The translations under genes were made by a program, and so were the position numbers. Below the pieces are notes generated by a model, which searched no databases, had not been told where the DNA came from, and saw only the letters and a program-made list of their open reading frames with translations. A stretch of 64,000 nucleotides of DNA from Nemertoderma westbladi (Eukaryota > Xenacoelomorpha > Nemertodermatida > Nemertodermatidae): positions 64,001 through 128,000 of the forward strand of contig JAUCBJ010003564.1 of the NCBI GenBank assembly GCA_032718475.1, read 5' to 3'. Of the stretch, positions 45,204-57,109 are shown in pieces; the stretch's first letter is position 1; each line of letters begins with the position of its first letter.

Positions 45204-45454
45204 TAGGTGGTATTTATTAATAATTGTCTGATATTGAGATAGGCCTACTGCATTACCTACCGGTAGCTAATAATAACCAGTAGCTATAAACTATTAACAT
45301 GGCTCCAAACGCCACTATAAATATAAGCTAACTTATTTATAACATAATTTATGTCATTTTTACATTTATTTATACATCAACTAATTTAATTTGTGCAGTT
45401 TCTATCAATTATAATAATATATACAATCATTTCGTAATGTTACAATTTTGGAAT

Positions 45455-45604
45455 AAAACTACATACGTACTTGTTGCAAAGTACTTTACAGTGTTCTGAT
45501 CCTCGTGGCTTTATTTTCACTCACTCACTAACGTTCGTTCGTGTAACAAAGCCACTCGAATCATCACACTGTAAAGTGCTACTGTACACACAAGTATGTA
45601 AATA
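45455..45604. repeat. Imperfect fold-back element (about 150 bp)
   Basis: ACATACGTACTTGT at 45457-45475 faces ACAAGTATGTAA near 45590-45602. Inner arms ACTTTACAGTG...GTGGCTTT and AAAGCCAC...CACTGTAAAGT also pair. No coding content. Confidence 0.6.
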
Positions 45605-45984
45605 GTTATTATTATGGAAACCATATGGTTCAGTGCGGTGGTGATCTCATTGCCGTATTATATACCAAACACGGTCGCTTCCAGGAAGTCAAGTCGACTA
45701 ATAATGTAGCGCCCGCGCCATGTCGCGTTCGTAGAATAATTCAGTATTCCCGGAAATCGTCATCACAATCAACGTTCTATGGCTTTAATATTATAATAGC
45801 TTTAACTAAAAATAACTTCACAATTCACAAATAGCTGAAATTTATAATGATAATTCAGGTATTTAAATATTCATGATTTCAAGATTTAACATACACATGC
45901 TTACATTGCTTACATGCTTACTTTTATTACAAGTAAATTGATATAAGTAAATAATTATTACTGTATCTTTATTATGGATTGCCT

Positions 45985-46400
45985 GTCAGTTACGAAGTTA
46001 CAATGTACAAAACTCTGCCGCACGAATATTAGAAAGTCTCAAAAAGCGAGAACACATAACTCCCGTTCTAAAACAACTTCATTGGCTCCTCATTAATAGT
46101 CGGGTGGAATTTAAACTGGGAATGTGTGTAATAAAGAGTCTAAATGGCTTTACCACCGCAGTATAACAGTGATTTACTGACGCCATTCACACCCGGTAGA
46201 GAATTACGTTCGAGCGTTGGTTATCTTTTGGTAATCCCTCGGTACTCGCTAGATAACTATGGTAGGCGCGCCTTCTCCATTGTCGTGCCACGTGTTTGGA
46301 ACTCACTACCTTATGACGTGCGATCAGCCACAACATTGACAATTTTTAAATCGAAACTGATAAAGTCTCTCGGGCTCGGGGTCGGGGAGTGTTGCCCCCT
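45985..46400 (+). pseudogene. CR1/L2-like LINE, C-terminal RT fragment
   Basis: Reads QNSAARILESLKKREHITPV, LKQLHWLLINSRVEFKLG, then after a shift LRSSVGYLLVIPR, YGRRAFSIVVPRVWNSLP and LTIFKSKLIKSL. QN-AAR, HITP-L--LHWL, LRSS, G-R-F----P--WN-LP and FK--L are the hallmark endings of CR1/L2 LINEs. The stop after TTAVQ and the shift near 46155 show decay. Confidence 0.85.
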
Positions 46401-46639
46401 GCCCCCTCTCAAAGTCCATTAGCCTTCCGACTGAGTGGAATATGCTGCTCTTTAAGCTCTTTTATTCTCCTTCAAGCGATTGCATTTCGAAGATTGCAGA
46501 ACGATATTATTCATTGACTACAAGATAATCAATTCACAACACGAAGTGGGGCCTTCGCGCAGCACGTGAAATGAGTTAATGCTAAGTATCAACTCGAAAG
46601 GATTATAAAAACATAGGAGAAGATTTTCCCGGAAAACGT

Positions 46640-47840
46640 TAACCCTCTAGCGGGAGACTGGGTAACTGAAGAAGGAAGGATTAGTTTCCCTACAAAGCCA
46701 CATCCTATGGTCTATTACATATCTACCAAGTTTCCGATTGACGGATCATAAATAACGAAATGTTGGAAGGTTTTCACTTTCATACATTTAGCCCTCTAGC
46801 GGCATATTAAAGAACTACGGATCGATCACCTTCCTCACAAAGACGAGGCATGTGGTCTAGTACATACCGGTACTGTATATTCCAAAATTCAGCTTAAATA
46901 GATTAAGATCAAGGAATTCGCAAAGGTTATCACTTTCCTACATTTCGCCCTCTAGCGGCAGACTCGAAAACTCCGGACCGATTACTGTCCACACAAAGAC
47001 TTAGGATGTCTTCTAGTACATATATGACAAGTTTCAGCGTAATCAGATCATAAACAACTAAATGGAAGAATAATTTCACATTCGGGACATTTCGCCCTCT
47101 AGCGGCAGACTGGAGAACTGCAGACAGATTAGCCTCCTTTGAAATTTACAGCTAATGGTCTAGTACATACTTCCCAAGTTTCAGCTTAAACGGATTAAAA
47201 GCAAAGAAATGGGTGGCCATTTAATGTTTAGACATGTGGCCCTCTAGCGGGAGACTGGAAAACTTCGGACCGATTACAATCCACACAAAGACTCAGGATG
47301 TCTTCTAGTACATATATGACAAGTTTCAGCGTAATCAGATCATAAACAACTAAATGGAAGAATAATTTCACATTCGGGACATTTCGCCCTCTAGCGGCAG
47401 ACTGGAGAACTGCAGACAGATTAGCCTCCTTTGAAATTTACAGCTAATGGTCTAGTACATACTTCCCAAGTTTCAGCTTAAACGGATTAAAAGCAAAGAA
47501 ATGGGTGGCCATTTAATGTTTAGACATGTGGCCCTCTAGCGGGAGACTGGAAAACTTCGGACCGATTACAATCCACACAAAGACTCAGGATGTCATCTAG
47601 TACATATATGACAAGTTTCAGCGTAATCAGATCATAAACAACTAAATGGAAGAATAATTTCACATTCGGGACATTTCGCCCTCTAGCGGCAGACTGGAGA
47701 ACTGCAGACAGATTAGCCTCCTTTGAAATTTACAGCTAATGGTCTAGTACATACTTCCCAAGTTTCAGCTTAAACGGATTAAAAGCAAAGAAATGGGTGG
47801 CCATTTAATGTTTAGACATGTGGCCCTCTAGCGGGAGACC
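46640..47840. repeat. Satellite of about 146-bp monomers in 292-bp dimers
   Basis: The motif CCCTCTAGCGG appears nine times at steps of about 145 bp. From about 46980 the units alternate between two types (with TATATGACAAGTTTCAGCG and with CTTCCCAAGTTTCAGCTT), and whole dimers repeat every 292 bp (47021, 47313, 47605). Confidence 0.9.
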
Positions 47841-47954
47841 ATTGCACTGATGGTGTCTGAAAGTCTCTCAAAAATCTCAACTTTTGCTCATATTGATACC
47901 TACAAATTTTCAACTTGGCAGCTTTAAATCCGACAAAGTTATTAGCATGTCAAA

Positions 47955-48028
47955 ATCGTAACGACGACGACAACGACGACGACGACAACGACGACGACGA
48001 CAACGACGACGACGACGACGACGACAAC
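47955..48028 (+). repeat. CGACGA(CAA) microsatellite
   Basis: Runs of CGA interrupted by CAA at regular steps. Confidence 0.92.
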
Positions 48029-48232
48029 TATTTGCATAAATTGACCCACCCCCTAACAGTGTCAATTCGCTAAGGCTCCGCCAACTTCGTGGCTCGCCCC
48101 ACACAGTTTTTTCCAGATAAAACCTCATTGTATGAGAAGTCATCACTCATTAGATGCTTAGATAAACAGGCATGTCTGTTTTCTACAATGAATCAATCAA
48201 CACAAGAAGATAAACGATAAATACCTGGAATA

Positions 48233-48873
48233 ATGGGAAGGAACCGTGAGCAGAGCATACAGGGATGAATGTGGGGGTGATGGGAAGGAACCGTGAGCAT
48301 ATAGGGGTGAATGGGGGGGGTGATGGGAAGGAACCGTGAGCATATAGGGATGAATGTGGGGGTGATGGGAAGGAACCGTGAGCATATAGGGGTGAATGTG
48401 GGGGTGATGGGAAGGAACCGTGAGCATATAGGGGTGAATGGGGGGGTGATGGGAAGGAACCGTGAGCATATAGGGGTGAATGGGGGGGGGGGGTGATGGG
48501 AAGGAACCGTGAGCATATAGGGGTGAATGTGGGGGTGATGGGAAGGAACCGTGAGCATATAGGGATGAATGTGGGGGTGATGGGAAGGAACCGTGAGCAT
48601 ATAGGGGTGAATGTGGGGGTGATGGGAAGGAACCGTGAGCATATAGGGGTGAATGGGGGGGGGTGATGGGAAGGAACCGTGAGCATATAAGGATGAATGG
48701 GGGGGGGGGTGATGGGAAGGAACCGTGAGCATATAGGGGTGAATGGGGGGGGGGGGTGATGGGAAGGAACCGTGAGCATATAGGGATGAATGGGGGGGGG
48801 GGGGTGATGGGAAGGAACCGTGAGCATATAGGGGTGAATGGGGGGGGGGGGGTGATGGGAAGGAACCGTGAGC
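48233..48873 (+). repeat. GGAAGGAACCGTGAGCATATA tandem array with growing G runs
   Basis: About 14 units of roughly 41-50 bp. The G run in each unit varies from about 5 to 13, and the longest runs sit at the right end (48740-48855). Minus-strand open frames (MLTVPSHHPPP-type) are by-products of repetition. Confidence 0.92.
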
Positions 48874-48890
48874 ATTATACAGATATAGGG

Positions 48891-51748
48891 ATGAATGTGG
48901 AGTTGATTGGGAATGTAAATTATCTACAAATGAAACAGAATAAAATAGCGGATGTGTATTTTATTCATTATCAGGAAGAATATTGAATGATGGCAGTGAT
49001 GTTGTGACGAAGGGCCTAATAGCGCAGGAGTTAACGCCGCAGGTCCTAACTGCCCAGGTCCTAACAGCTAAAAGATTTAATAATGAAGAAGGAGCGAGGG
49101 GGGCACTATTGGCGCAATAAAAAAAGAACCCCCCCCCCCCCCCCCCCCCCCCCCCAAGAGGAAATCGATGCAATTAACAGCTGATGCAAATATGATACTG
49201 TAAACTGTTCTGCTGGCTCGTTTATTGTTTTGATGAGATTAACATGCCAATGTAATCTGCTCCTTTTCCTTTCCCTTAATAGATCATTAATGTTGTTTAT
49301 ATTAATGAATATTAATAATAATGTTGGAATGGAACTTGCGTCAATATATTAGTTACGATAGTGACTGATTTGATATAATATTATATTAAAACGTTTAATA
49401 TTTCCTGAATAAAGGCTGATCATAATCTAACTGCGCAATGCTCTAAGATAGATAATAATTATGGTCGCGATGTTCAAAAGCAGAGAATGTAATTATTCCG
49501 TATTGAAAACTTGAGAGATCAATAATCGTCAACAATGTCATGTTTCCTTCCTAAGGGCAGGATTCTAGTGGAGAGAGAGGCAGAATAATTGAGGTAGAAC
49601 CCGAATTTACCTTTCATTGATTTCTAGTGTTGCCACAATGGTTTATTAATAGGCCAACCTAGTGGTTGAGTAATCATTGAATTAACCTGAGTACCCTCAT
49701 TGCGAAATGGAAAATCAATGGGTTTATATTGCTTTTCACAGAGTCACGACTTGGTTACCAAGGTTACGTTTCGGGAAAGCGTCTTGTTTTATTAAAATCC
49801 AAAAGTCCTAATGGTTTTTTTTACCTAAGGACGTGGTTTGGGTGCGAAATGTCGAATTTTCAACTAATTTCGTAGTCAGAGTGAATTCTCATCCGTAAGT
49901 AATCCATTAAATCCTCTCCGCAAACAACAAGAGTAATTATTTAAGCTACTACGGAGGCTGTCCATCATTTTTTCTTTGGATAAAATCAATCGAAGTATCT
50001 AAGAATGCCAATTAGCATGTCACCATAACGTGAAATGGAAATTTTATTTCTATAAATATTGGCCATATACTTGTAACAATATATGTAAATTAGTTTCTTG
50101 AATTAATTCTAAAATATTTCTCCATCAAAATATGAAATAAATTATCAGACACAGGGGAAATCACCGAGAGATGGTAGAGATGCCCACGAACAGTACTGGG
50201 CTTATGCCCGCGGGTATTAATATATCCCTCATTCATTAAACACCGCGAAGAGTGCGGATGAAGGCCACCTGCGGACTCGGTTTCCGGGAGTAAATCCGGC
50301 ACCAATATATCCTCGGCCTCGCTCAACACCCTGAATGGTGCGAATAATAAAGTATATTTGCCGATATCAATCCACAAGGTAGATAACAAAAACATTGGAT
50401 CAATTTCGCAGCTACTATGCGCATATGGAACAAATAGGGAAATACGACGATGCAACCCTATACTCGGTACCGGTACCCTACCGCTGACTACTGTTAATTA
50501 AATCCCCCAACACGCCTTCTACTTCACGGCAGCTGTTCCGCCACCTGAATCCTGACCCTGGGGAACCATAGGCTGTCTTTCATCATAGCTAACATATTCT
50601 TCATAACCAACACGTCTGCAAAAATTATATGTTACCATACCACCACTGTAGTTACAGAAACTCCAAAAATGTACTCATTAGTGCGCATAATATATTGGTT
50701 GGGGTTCACACCTGGTTGACCGCCAACTCCTATAGCTATACTACAGTAGGCCTACCTGGGTTCCAACCAAGGTCATTGTTGAGTTTGGGATACTACTCGC
50801 TTCTCGCGAGTACTACGCCGCACTACGGGCTACTACTAGGAATAGCGGAGCCAATCAAACATATCGATCTACCATAATTAAAAAATGAAAACAATTCATA
50901 AACCCACGAACTTTTAAAATTAAATGCCAAAATCTAAAAATTATTATGGCCATACTATATCATTAACAATTAAATTAATACAAATATGGAATGAATTACC
51001 ACGGTCAGTAACTTCCCAACCCCAAACCAAAAGTACCACCGCGATGACCTACAGTAACATAGAACCCAAAAATAAAAGTATTACATATTTATTTTTATTT
51101 TTATTGTTTTACGTAAATTGTGTTCTTTTAGTTATTACTGCGCCCATGTGAAGAATACCAGGATTTCACTTTTCGGTCGACTTTTTATTGGAATTTTATA
51201 TATGAAGATTTTTTATTTTTTTTTATTTATCTTTATTACGTGTTTTATAGCGCTTATTTCTGTCTTATAACCTGTACATATACTAATTCGTTTATTGTTT
51301 TGGTTAGATTCAGCCCTTCTGTAACCTGTGGTTTTGGTGAAAACCTGGTATTCTTCACATGGGGGTTACTGCAAAGTGAAATATAACGGCAGAAAGTCTG
51401 GTATTATTCACATGGGCCTATTACTGTATTATTTCTAATTTGTGCAATATCTATGATTTTAGGAATTCATTAGGGGTTAGTGTATGTTTAGGTAGATATG
51501 TAATGTAGAACCAAAAATTAAATGTCTGACCGTGCAGTCTGACGTGTATTACTGTATTCTATATTACCAGTTACCATGTGTAACTGAATGGTGTCTGTGA
51601 AATTAACTAATTACACGTTAATTACCTAATTACACGATGCAGTTTGAATATGAAAATAAAATAATAAAAAATAATGATTGCAGTGGACCTCATTAATTTT
51701 TAGTAATAAATTTTAATCAGAATTTTTAATGAGCCTAATAAAATCTAT
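48891..51748. other. Non-coding; poly-C tract at 49129-49155, repeat X pieces
   Basis: Inverted pieces of repeat X lie near 49205-49275 and 51250-51350 (TTCGTTTATTGTTTTGGTTA, CTGTAACCTG). A stretch near 50960-51010 reads LIQIWNELPRSV, perhaps the last trace of a CR1-like LINE. No gene seen. Confidence 0.45.
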
Positions 51749-52222
51749 GTGGGGCGAGGCGAGCCACGAAAATAAGCGAGCTTAGCATACGGGTCCAACT
51801 AACTAAATCATTGTGTCTGTAGATCTGTCGTTTTGTAAATTCGTGTTTTTAAACGTTAAACTCAGCTAATCCTCGATGAAATCTAACCAAACTTGGTACA
51901 CATTTTGTTTGGAAAAAGTTATAAATTTTCCAAATAGAATTTGCGTGGGGCCTTCAGGACGACCGCAACGAGGCTAATGAAGGAGTCTAGAATTGTAAAA
52001 CTAGAAATGTCATACTTAACTTAAATAGCCCTATAGTTAGTTGGTTTACAAATGACAGTTAAAGCGTGTAAGGGCAAACTGAAATAGACCTGTTTATTAC
52101 AACCAGTTTAACGCAAACTGAAAGCATCGCTCATTGATATTTTGGGAATGACGGTTTTCGTATATCTAATAGAGATTAGTACACTTTCTTATATAGGCTC
52201 TTCTGCTTTGCGAAGGCCCCAC
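51749..52222 (+). mobile_element. GTGGGGC-family short element (474 bp)
   Basis: Begins GTGGGGCGAGGCGAGCCACG and ends TGCGAAGGCCCCAC. The first 250 bp match 63660-63910 closely (CATTGTGTCTGTAGATCTGT, AACTTGGTACACA, GCAACGAGG). No coding content. Confidence 0.7.
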
Positions 52223-52789
52223 AACGTGCAATGATATAAGTAAAACATAAACAACACAAGGGAGTTGCCGTAATGCGACAGCAGCTCCATCTGTATCGCG
52301 ACTTTTTCGAGTACCCGAGCCGAACCGTCACTGCCCAAGTAGACCCCCTGTAATTGGTCATGTCTCATCTCATCCGAAATTAAAACTGTGCAGTAGTAAT
52401 ACTAACTCTAAATTTGTCACATTATGCCTTGGGGTTAGGGTTACCGTACTGTTTTATTTATGGTTGGGGTGAGGCGCCGCTACTAAAACATGCGCATACA
52501 TACTATTCCGGTGCTTTACGATCCGTGCATTTACAGTTATATGTAGAAGCACAAAGTCTGAGTAGTTTTTCTGCCAGTTTTATGAACTTTTCAGTAACTT
52601 TTTATAGTGATCGTAAAAACTTGATTATGCTCCATGGTGGCGGACTATAAGGACTAAGGAAATCCAGTAAGGCAGGTCAGGCTGCCAGATAAAGCAATAA
52701 TGCATCATCGGGTGTGTGTTCACTGGAGAGTAGGCGTAAGACAAGTAAGCCTTATAATATAGTACTACTACTATCGGCATGCTGCATTG
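52223..52789. other. Non-coding, no gene seen
   Basis: Short open frames without motifs. Confidence 0.45.
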
Positions 52790-52797
52790 AAGCTGCA

Positions 52798-53345
52798 TTA
52801 TTTAGAATGCTGTGCCGGCTTGTCGACAAAATTGCGCTGCCACAACTCCCTATCACCCATGACATTTGCGAGATCATCCGCATCTTCAAGGCCAGTGTCA
52901 TTTAAGATGCATCTCAAGAAAGTCATGGGCTGTCCACCATGCTTATTCGCTCCATGAGGGCGCCAAAGCACAAGATTATGCACTGGCTGGTCCTCATGGC
53001 GAAAGCAATCTCCTGCAAAGCGGAGGCGGTTTCGTTCAAGTGTCAAGCTAGCAAGCTAGGGAAGACTAATGAAACACCGTGAATACACTAATGAATACAC
53101 AATGTTTTATAGTCTGATTGGAGATGTGTTCATTGTAACAATGAACCCGGCGCAGCATTCTTGTAAAAGTGCCATCAAGAGATTTATAATTTATTATTGG
53201 TGTTATGGGTGAATGAGTGGTTTCATATGAGCGGAGGTCACCAGTTCGATCCCACCTGGGCGTCATTGCCGACTTTGCAAAAACTGTGCCCAACAAAAAG
53301 TTATAAATCAAGAGATTTGGTATCCTCTGCAGTTAGAGCCCAGCC
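52798..53345 (-). pseudogene. LINE RT C-terminal fragment, family B, with SINE insertion
   Basis: On the minus strand, 53345-53308 resembles the CWALTAEDTKS region of the fragment at 54700-55455. After the SINE it goes on with GTFTRMLRRVHC, HISNQT, LRFAGDCFRHEDQPVHNLVL, HGANKHGGQPMTFLRC and the true C-terminus, DTGLEDADDLANVMGDREL. Frameshifts are present. It carries the end that the 54700 copy lacks. Confidence 0.78.
53186..53306 (+). mobile_element. tRNA-derived SINE, full copy with 12-bp target duplication
   Basis: The 121-bp insert is flanked by ATCAAGAGATTT at 53174-53185 and 53307-53318. B box AGTTCGATCCC lies near 53251-53261; the A box is degenerate. The insert splits the LINE cleanly. 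A partial relative is at 4376-4445. Confidence 0.85.
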
Positions 53346-53472
53346 TGGACATAGACTTCCATAACAGTAGGTATAAGACAATAGGAATATAGACATATTA
53401 CTGTATTACAAAACAGGTCTGAAATAATTAATTAAGATTGTTGTTTAATTAGAGAATATTTTGTTCACTCAC

Positions 53473-53706
53473 TGTTTTTTCGTCGCAAGACAACCTCCAA
53501 TTGATCGCAAACTTCATCTTCGAAGGCCCGCCGAATGCGCTCCACGTGTTCCGATGAGACCGAACGATCGTCCGCCATAAAGGACAGACCTCCCGCTTTC
53601 AGCATTATCTCAGCTCTGTGGTAACCAGTAATCGTACAGAAGGATTCGTTGCAATAAACTATAGGATGGTCTACTATCCGTGCGCTGGCAAGTAGGAAAC
53701 TGCTAT
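53473..53706 (-). CDS. EAG-type (KCNH) potassium channel exon: PAS domain core
   Basis: 234-bp exon. The acceptor is TTTTTGTCACACAG (53707-53720); the donor is ACA|GTGAGTG at 53472. It encodes SSFLLASARIVDHPIVYCNE and SFCTITGYHRAEIM, the central PAS sequence of EAG channels, then VERIRRAFEDEVCDQLEVVL. It begins two bases into a codon and ends with one base that pairs in phase with the exon at 43261-43490. NAQ/SARIV-D-PIVY-N and GYHRAE are shared with EAG more than with ERG. The N-terminal exon(s) should lie upstream, at higher coordinates, but I did not find them in the window. Confidence 0.9.
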
Positions 53707-54080
53707 CTGTGTGACAAAAAATTAAAATAATGTAACGAAGACAAGTGAATAAGAGGGGGGGGGGGGGGGGGGGGTTGATAGCATGACCCACATACCATCT
53801 TGGCGAATTAATATCGCGCTCAATGTTATATTATGGATTCAAATCCACAGAAAAAGTTTCACTGAGGAATTCTAGGAATCCTTTATTCTTACGAGGAAAT
53901 ACTCAACTCCTCCTATCTCCCTACCTACCTCCTATATTGGAAATACCCCCCAATAATATTTATGTTAGGATTAATGTGCAGCGTTACCTAAACAAGCGAG
54001 AGTGAAGTAAATATATAACGGCGCCGACGACGGCCTTCTAGAATGTGTTAGAAGGCCGTGATTAATATATTAATAACGAA
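53707..54080. other. Non-coding; poly-G tract and hairpin
   Basis: G run at about 53755-53774. A hairpin with ACGGCCTTCTA (54030-54040) and TAGAAGGCCGT (54049-54059) precedes the TIR element. CATCTTGGCGAATTAAT at 53796 recurs at 58032. Confidence 0.6.
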
Positions 54081-54669
54081 CGTATGGCGGAACAGAAGGG
54101 CCAATTAGATTATTTTTTATTTTTGACAGACAAATTGGTTTATTTATTTTTTTTAACTGAAAAAATAAACAAAAACAAAATTTTAGATAAGAATTGGTTT
54201 AATTCGATTAATATTTTTATAACCAGAATAAATAAACCAAAAACCAATTCATAGTAGTCGCTATTTTGATTAGACAGGATATTGAGTGCTTCTCTGGTAT
54301 AGTACAATATGTCTGATCATGATCAAGTGGATATTACACCTGATGAACTTATTATTTATTATTTTAAATTGCGGATTTCTGCAAGGGAAACCAAGTAATA
54401 TTATCTCAAAGGTGAAACGATACCGTCAAAAACTACAGTTAAAGTCAAGAAATTTCGAAAAGTAGACAGTCAGATTGGTGACATTTTTAGTTGCAATAAT
54501 AATGGAGCTCCAGGATGGTGCGATGAATTGAATGAAATGAATAAACTAATTAAACAAATTCTTATCTAAAATTTTGGTTTTTGTTTATTTTTTTCAGGTT
54601 AAAAAAATAAACCAATTTGTTAGTCAAAAATAAAAAATAATCAAATTGGCCCTTCTGGTCCACCATACG
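54081..54669. mobile_element. TIR element with about 115-bp inverted repeats
   Basis: Both ends share CGTATGG-GGA-CAGAAGGGCC and a long T-rich arm that includes ATTATTTTTTATTTTTGAC; arms run about 54081-54205 and 54550-54669. Between them a short frame reads MSDHDQVDITPDELIIYYFK and is then stopped; I do not recognise it. No clear target duplication. Confidence 0.78.
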
Positions 54670-54699
54670 AACGTGTTGTAGTGTTATGATGATGATGGG

Positions 54700-55455
54700 G
54701 TGATGATAACTCCACCTACTGGCTCCAGAAGTCGAGGAAATCCTGCCAAGTACCTAACTGATCTAGACTTTGCTGATGACTTAGGAGTACTCTCAGAATC
54801 ATTAGAGGGAGCCCAACGGCTCCTCAGCTCATTAGAACATGCTGCTTCTAGTGTTGGTCTTTTTATTAACTCCAGAAAGACCAAAATTTTGACAGTTAAC
54901 TTTGAAAGTTCTCAGCAAGTCTCTGATCGGATGAGCATAAGCTCAAAGGATGATATGCTTGAGCATGTGGACGACTTCTGTTACCTGGGATCATGGATCC
55001 GGAAGTCAGGTGAAGACCTTCGAATACGTAAGGGAAAGGCATGGGCCGCCTTGAATACGCTTTCCAGGATTTGGAAGTCACCGAGAATTAATCGGAAACT
55101 TAAGGCCCGATTATTTAGAGCAGCAGTAGTTCCAGTACTCCTCTATGGGACTCCATGCTGGGCTCTAACTGCTGAGGACACCAAATCTCTGGATGGCACA
55201 TTCACAAGAATGCTACGCCGGGTTCATTGTGTCAAGTACAATGCACACATCTCCAACCAGACACTATATAACATTGGAGGTGTCTCATTGGTTCCCCCAA
55301 GCTTGACACTAGAACAAAATCGCCTCCGCTTCGCAGGACATTGCTTTCGCCGTGAGGACCAGCCAGTGCATAATCTTGTACTTTGGCAGCCTCATGTAGT
55401 GATTAAGCATGGTGGACAACCCATGACTTTCTCGAGACGCTGCAATGCAGCATGA
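54700..55455 (+). pseudogene. LINE reverse transcriptase fragment, family B
   Basis: 251 codons: LDFADDLGVLSESLEGAQRL (catalytic FADD), ASSVGLFINSRKTKILTVN, FCYLGSWIRKSGEDLRIRKG, LFRAAVVPVLLYGTPCWALT, then LRFAGHCFRREDQPVHNLVL and KHGGQPMTF. It covers RT motifs from the active-site loop to the C-terminal region. The finger and palm start and any endonuclease are absent, and the last approximately 35 residues seen in the 52798 copy are replaced. Open, but truncated at both ends. Confidence 0.86.
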
Positions 55456-56219
55456 CGATACTAGTAGTAGTATACTCGGGTGGAGTACAGTATATCTCCA
55501 CGTATAATAGTAATAATACTTCTGATCGCAGAAAAATAACAACTGTACCGGTATGTATTCAGTGTGCAGTCCTCGTGAGTCAGCAGTCTGACTGGTAGCC
55601 GAAAACTATCAGTTTCCCTTCTTCAGGTTCGATGACCTTTGTATATCCTCTACAGAGCTACAGTGTATTAATTACAGTATAAAATGGGTGTTTGTACCTC
55701 TATATGAAGCAATGGAGAGATGTGAAAAGAACGAATAATGTAGGGAAGGTGCATATCACCAAATTACATTATAAATAAGGTATTTAGTAATATATGTGTG
55801 TAAAATATATTTCATTAGCTTTGATGCTAGTGGAATTCCGCGCGAAGAACAATCAATCATTATATAAAAATAAATCAATAATAGGCGTGGTTTCGGGAAA
55901 ATAACATCAAAAAATTCAAAGCGGCGCCGCACTACTGTAAGTGCAAGGTACCAAATGTAATGAATCATTTAAGAGATAAAAATAGATTGGGATTTTTTAA
56001 GCGGAAATGAAATTCGATTTTTGGGTGTTGGTTTTTCTGAGAACGCTGCGTGCAGAAACCATGTAAACTAAGTGCGTTCGTTCAATAACTGCTGTACTTA
56101 CTGGATGTACTGTATGTCCTGACCTTTTAAATGATGGAAACTGTGCCGTATATATATTATTTAATTATCCGTGACCGTATTATGGAGTTTATTATTCTCC
56201 AAACATACTGTACCCGAAA
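55456..56219. other. Non-coding, no gene seen
   Basis: Contains TACCGGTA at 55546-55553. Nothing else recognised. Confidence 0.5.
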
Positions 56220-56294
56220 CCCGAATATCCATAGCTGTATTAGTCTATGTACATGTACAATGTGCATCCACTCATACAGCTATGGATATTCGGG
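56220..56294. other. Perfect hairpin (21-bp stem, 33-nt loop)
   Basis: Arms 56220-56240 and 56274-56294 are exact reverse complements (core GAATATCCATAGCTGTAT). The loop holds the palindrome TGTACATGTACA. Confidence 0.85.
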
Positions 56295-57103
56295 CCCACC
56301 TTTACTCCAATAAATTGCACCAAAACAGCTCGTATAGTTACTTCGGTTCCCATCGGACACTTTCCCAGTCAATTAGCGCAATATGAAGGATGAAAGATAA
56401 ATGAAGGGTGTTGGAGAGTGGAGATTAGGGAAATATTCCTTATAAAGTGCCTTTGTCGTCACGGCAGTTAGAGAGTGACAATGTATGCAGATTACAGTGA
56501 TACGGAGAAATCGACCAACTACACAACCGTCACAACACTTCAACAAGTACATATTAATCCATTAACAACTCATATGTCGCTCACAAGAGATTTAGTTGAA
56601 TAGTGAGTCATACATTATGAGTTGACATTGAGATTGTGGGGAGGGGGGGGGGGGGGGGGGTGGTTGGCGGTGGTGGTGGGAGGGGAGCGGAGGGCACCAC
56701 ACCATACCACACCCCAGCCCCCCCCCCCCCTCCCCTTGTTGAAATTGAATACTTACCGGAAGTGAATGCTTACCGGAAGTGTGCCGTACAAGTTATAGAT
56801 TCGCGCCGTACCCCGTACGTGATTAACAGGATACATAAATATAATAACAAACAAACTGTACAAGAAAGCTTATACTACAGGAATTAAGATAAATACTGAT
56901 TTAGGATACAGATGGACCGGTACGTACGCTGGAAATTATATGATACAAGGTGGATGAACCAGGACAAGGAAGGTTTCATCCTCCCTATGTATCAATCATA
57001 TAATTTCCGCTTTTTATAATGTACTGTAATGAATTGTCATTCATTGTACTGTATTACCGTAGTATTTCTACCTGAGTAAATATTTGTACCTTTGGTGAAT
57101 CTA
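56295..57103. other. Non-coding; poly-G and poly-C tracts
   Basis: G run at about 56642-56660 and C run at about 56719-56730, close enough to pair. No gene. Confidence 0.55.
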
Positions 57104-57109
57104 CTACTA

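Larger units (their letters stand above)
46546..48102 (-). mobile_element. GTGGGGC-family element with internal satellite and microsatellite
   Basis: On the minus strand it starts GTGGGGCGAGCCACGAAG (ending at 48102) and ends GCGCGAAGGCCCCAC (46546-46560). Inside are a CGACGA-type microsatellite and a satellite of about 146-bp monomers whose sequence relates to the single copy of that region in the short family members. No transposase. No convincing target duplication found. Confidence 0.65.
43491..53472 (-). other. Intron within the PAS-domain coding region (about 10 kb)
   Basis: Donor A|GTGAGTG at 53472, acceptor TTGTTCTAG at 43491. Filled with repeats listed separately. Confidence 0.85.

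Noticed and set aside
48183-48875. Pro/His-rich frames (MLTVPSHHPPP)
   Set aside because: By-products of the tandem array; lengths depend on variable G runs.
50090-50455. 121-codon minus-strand frame
   Set aside because: No recognisable domain; could be a chance frame in AT-rich DNA.
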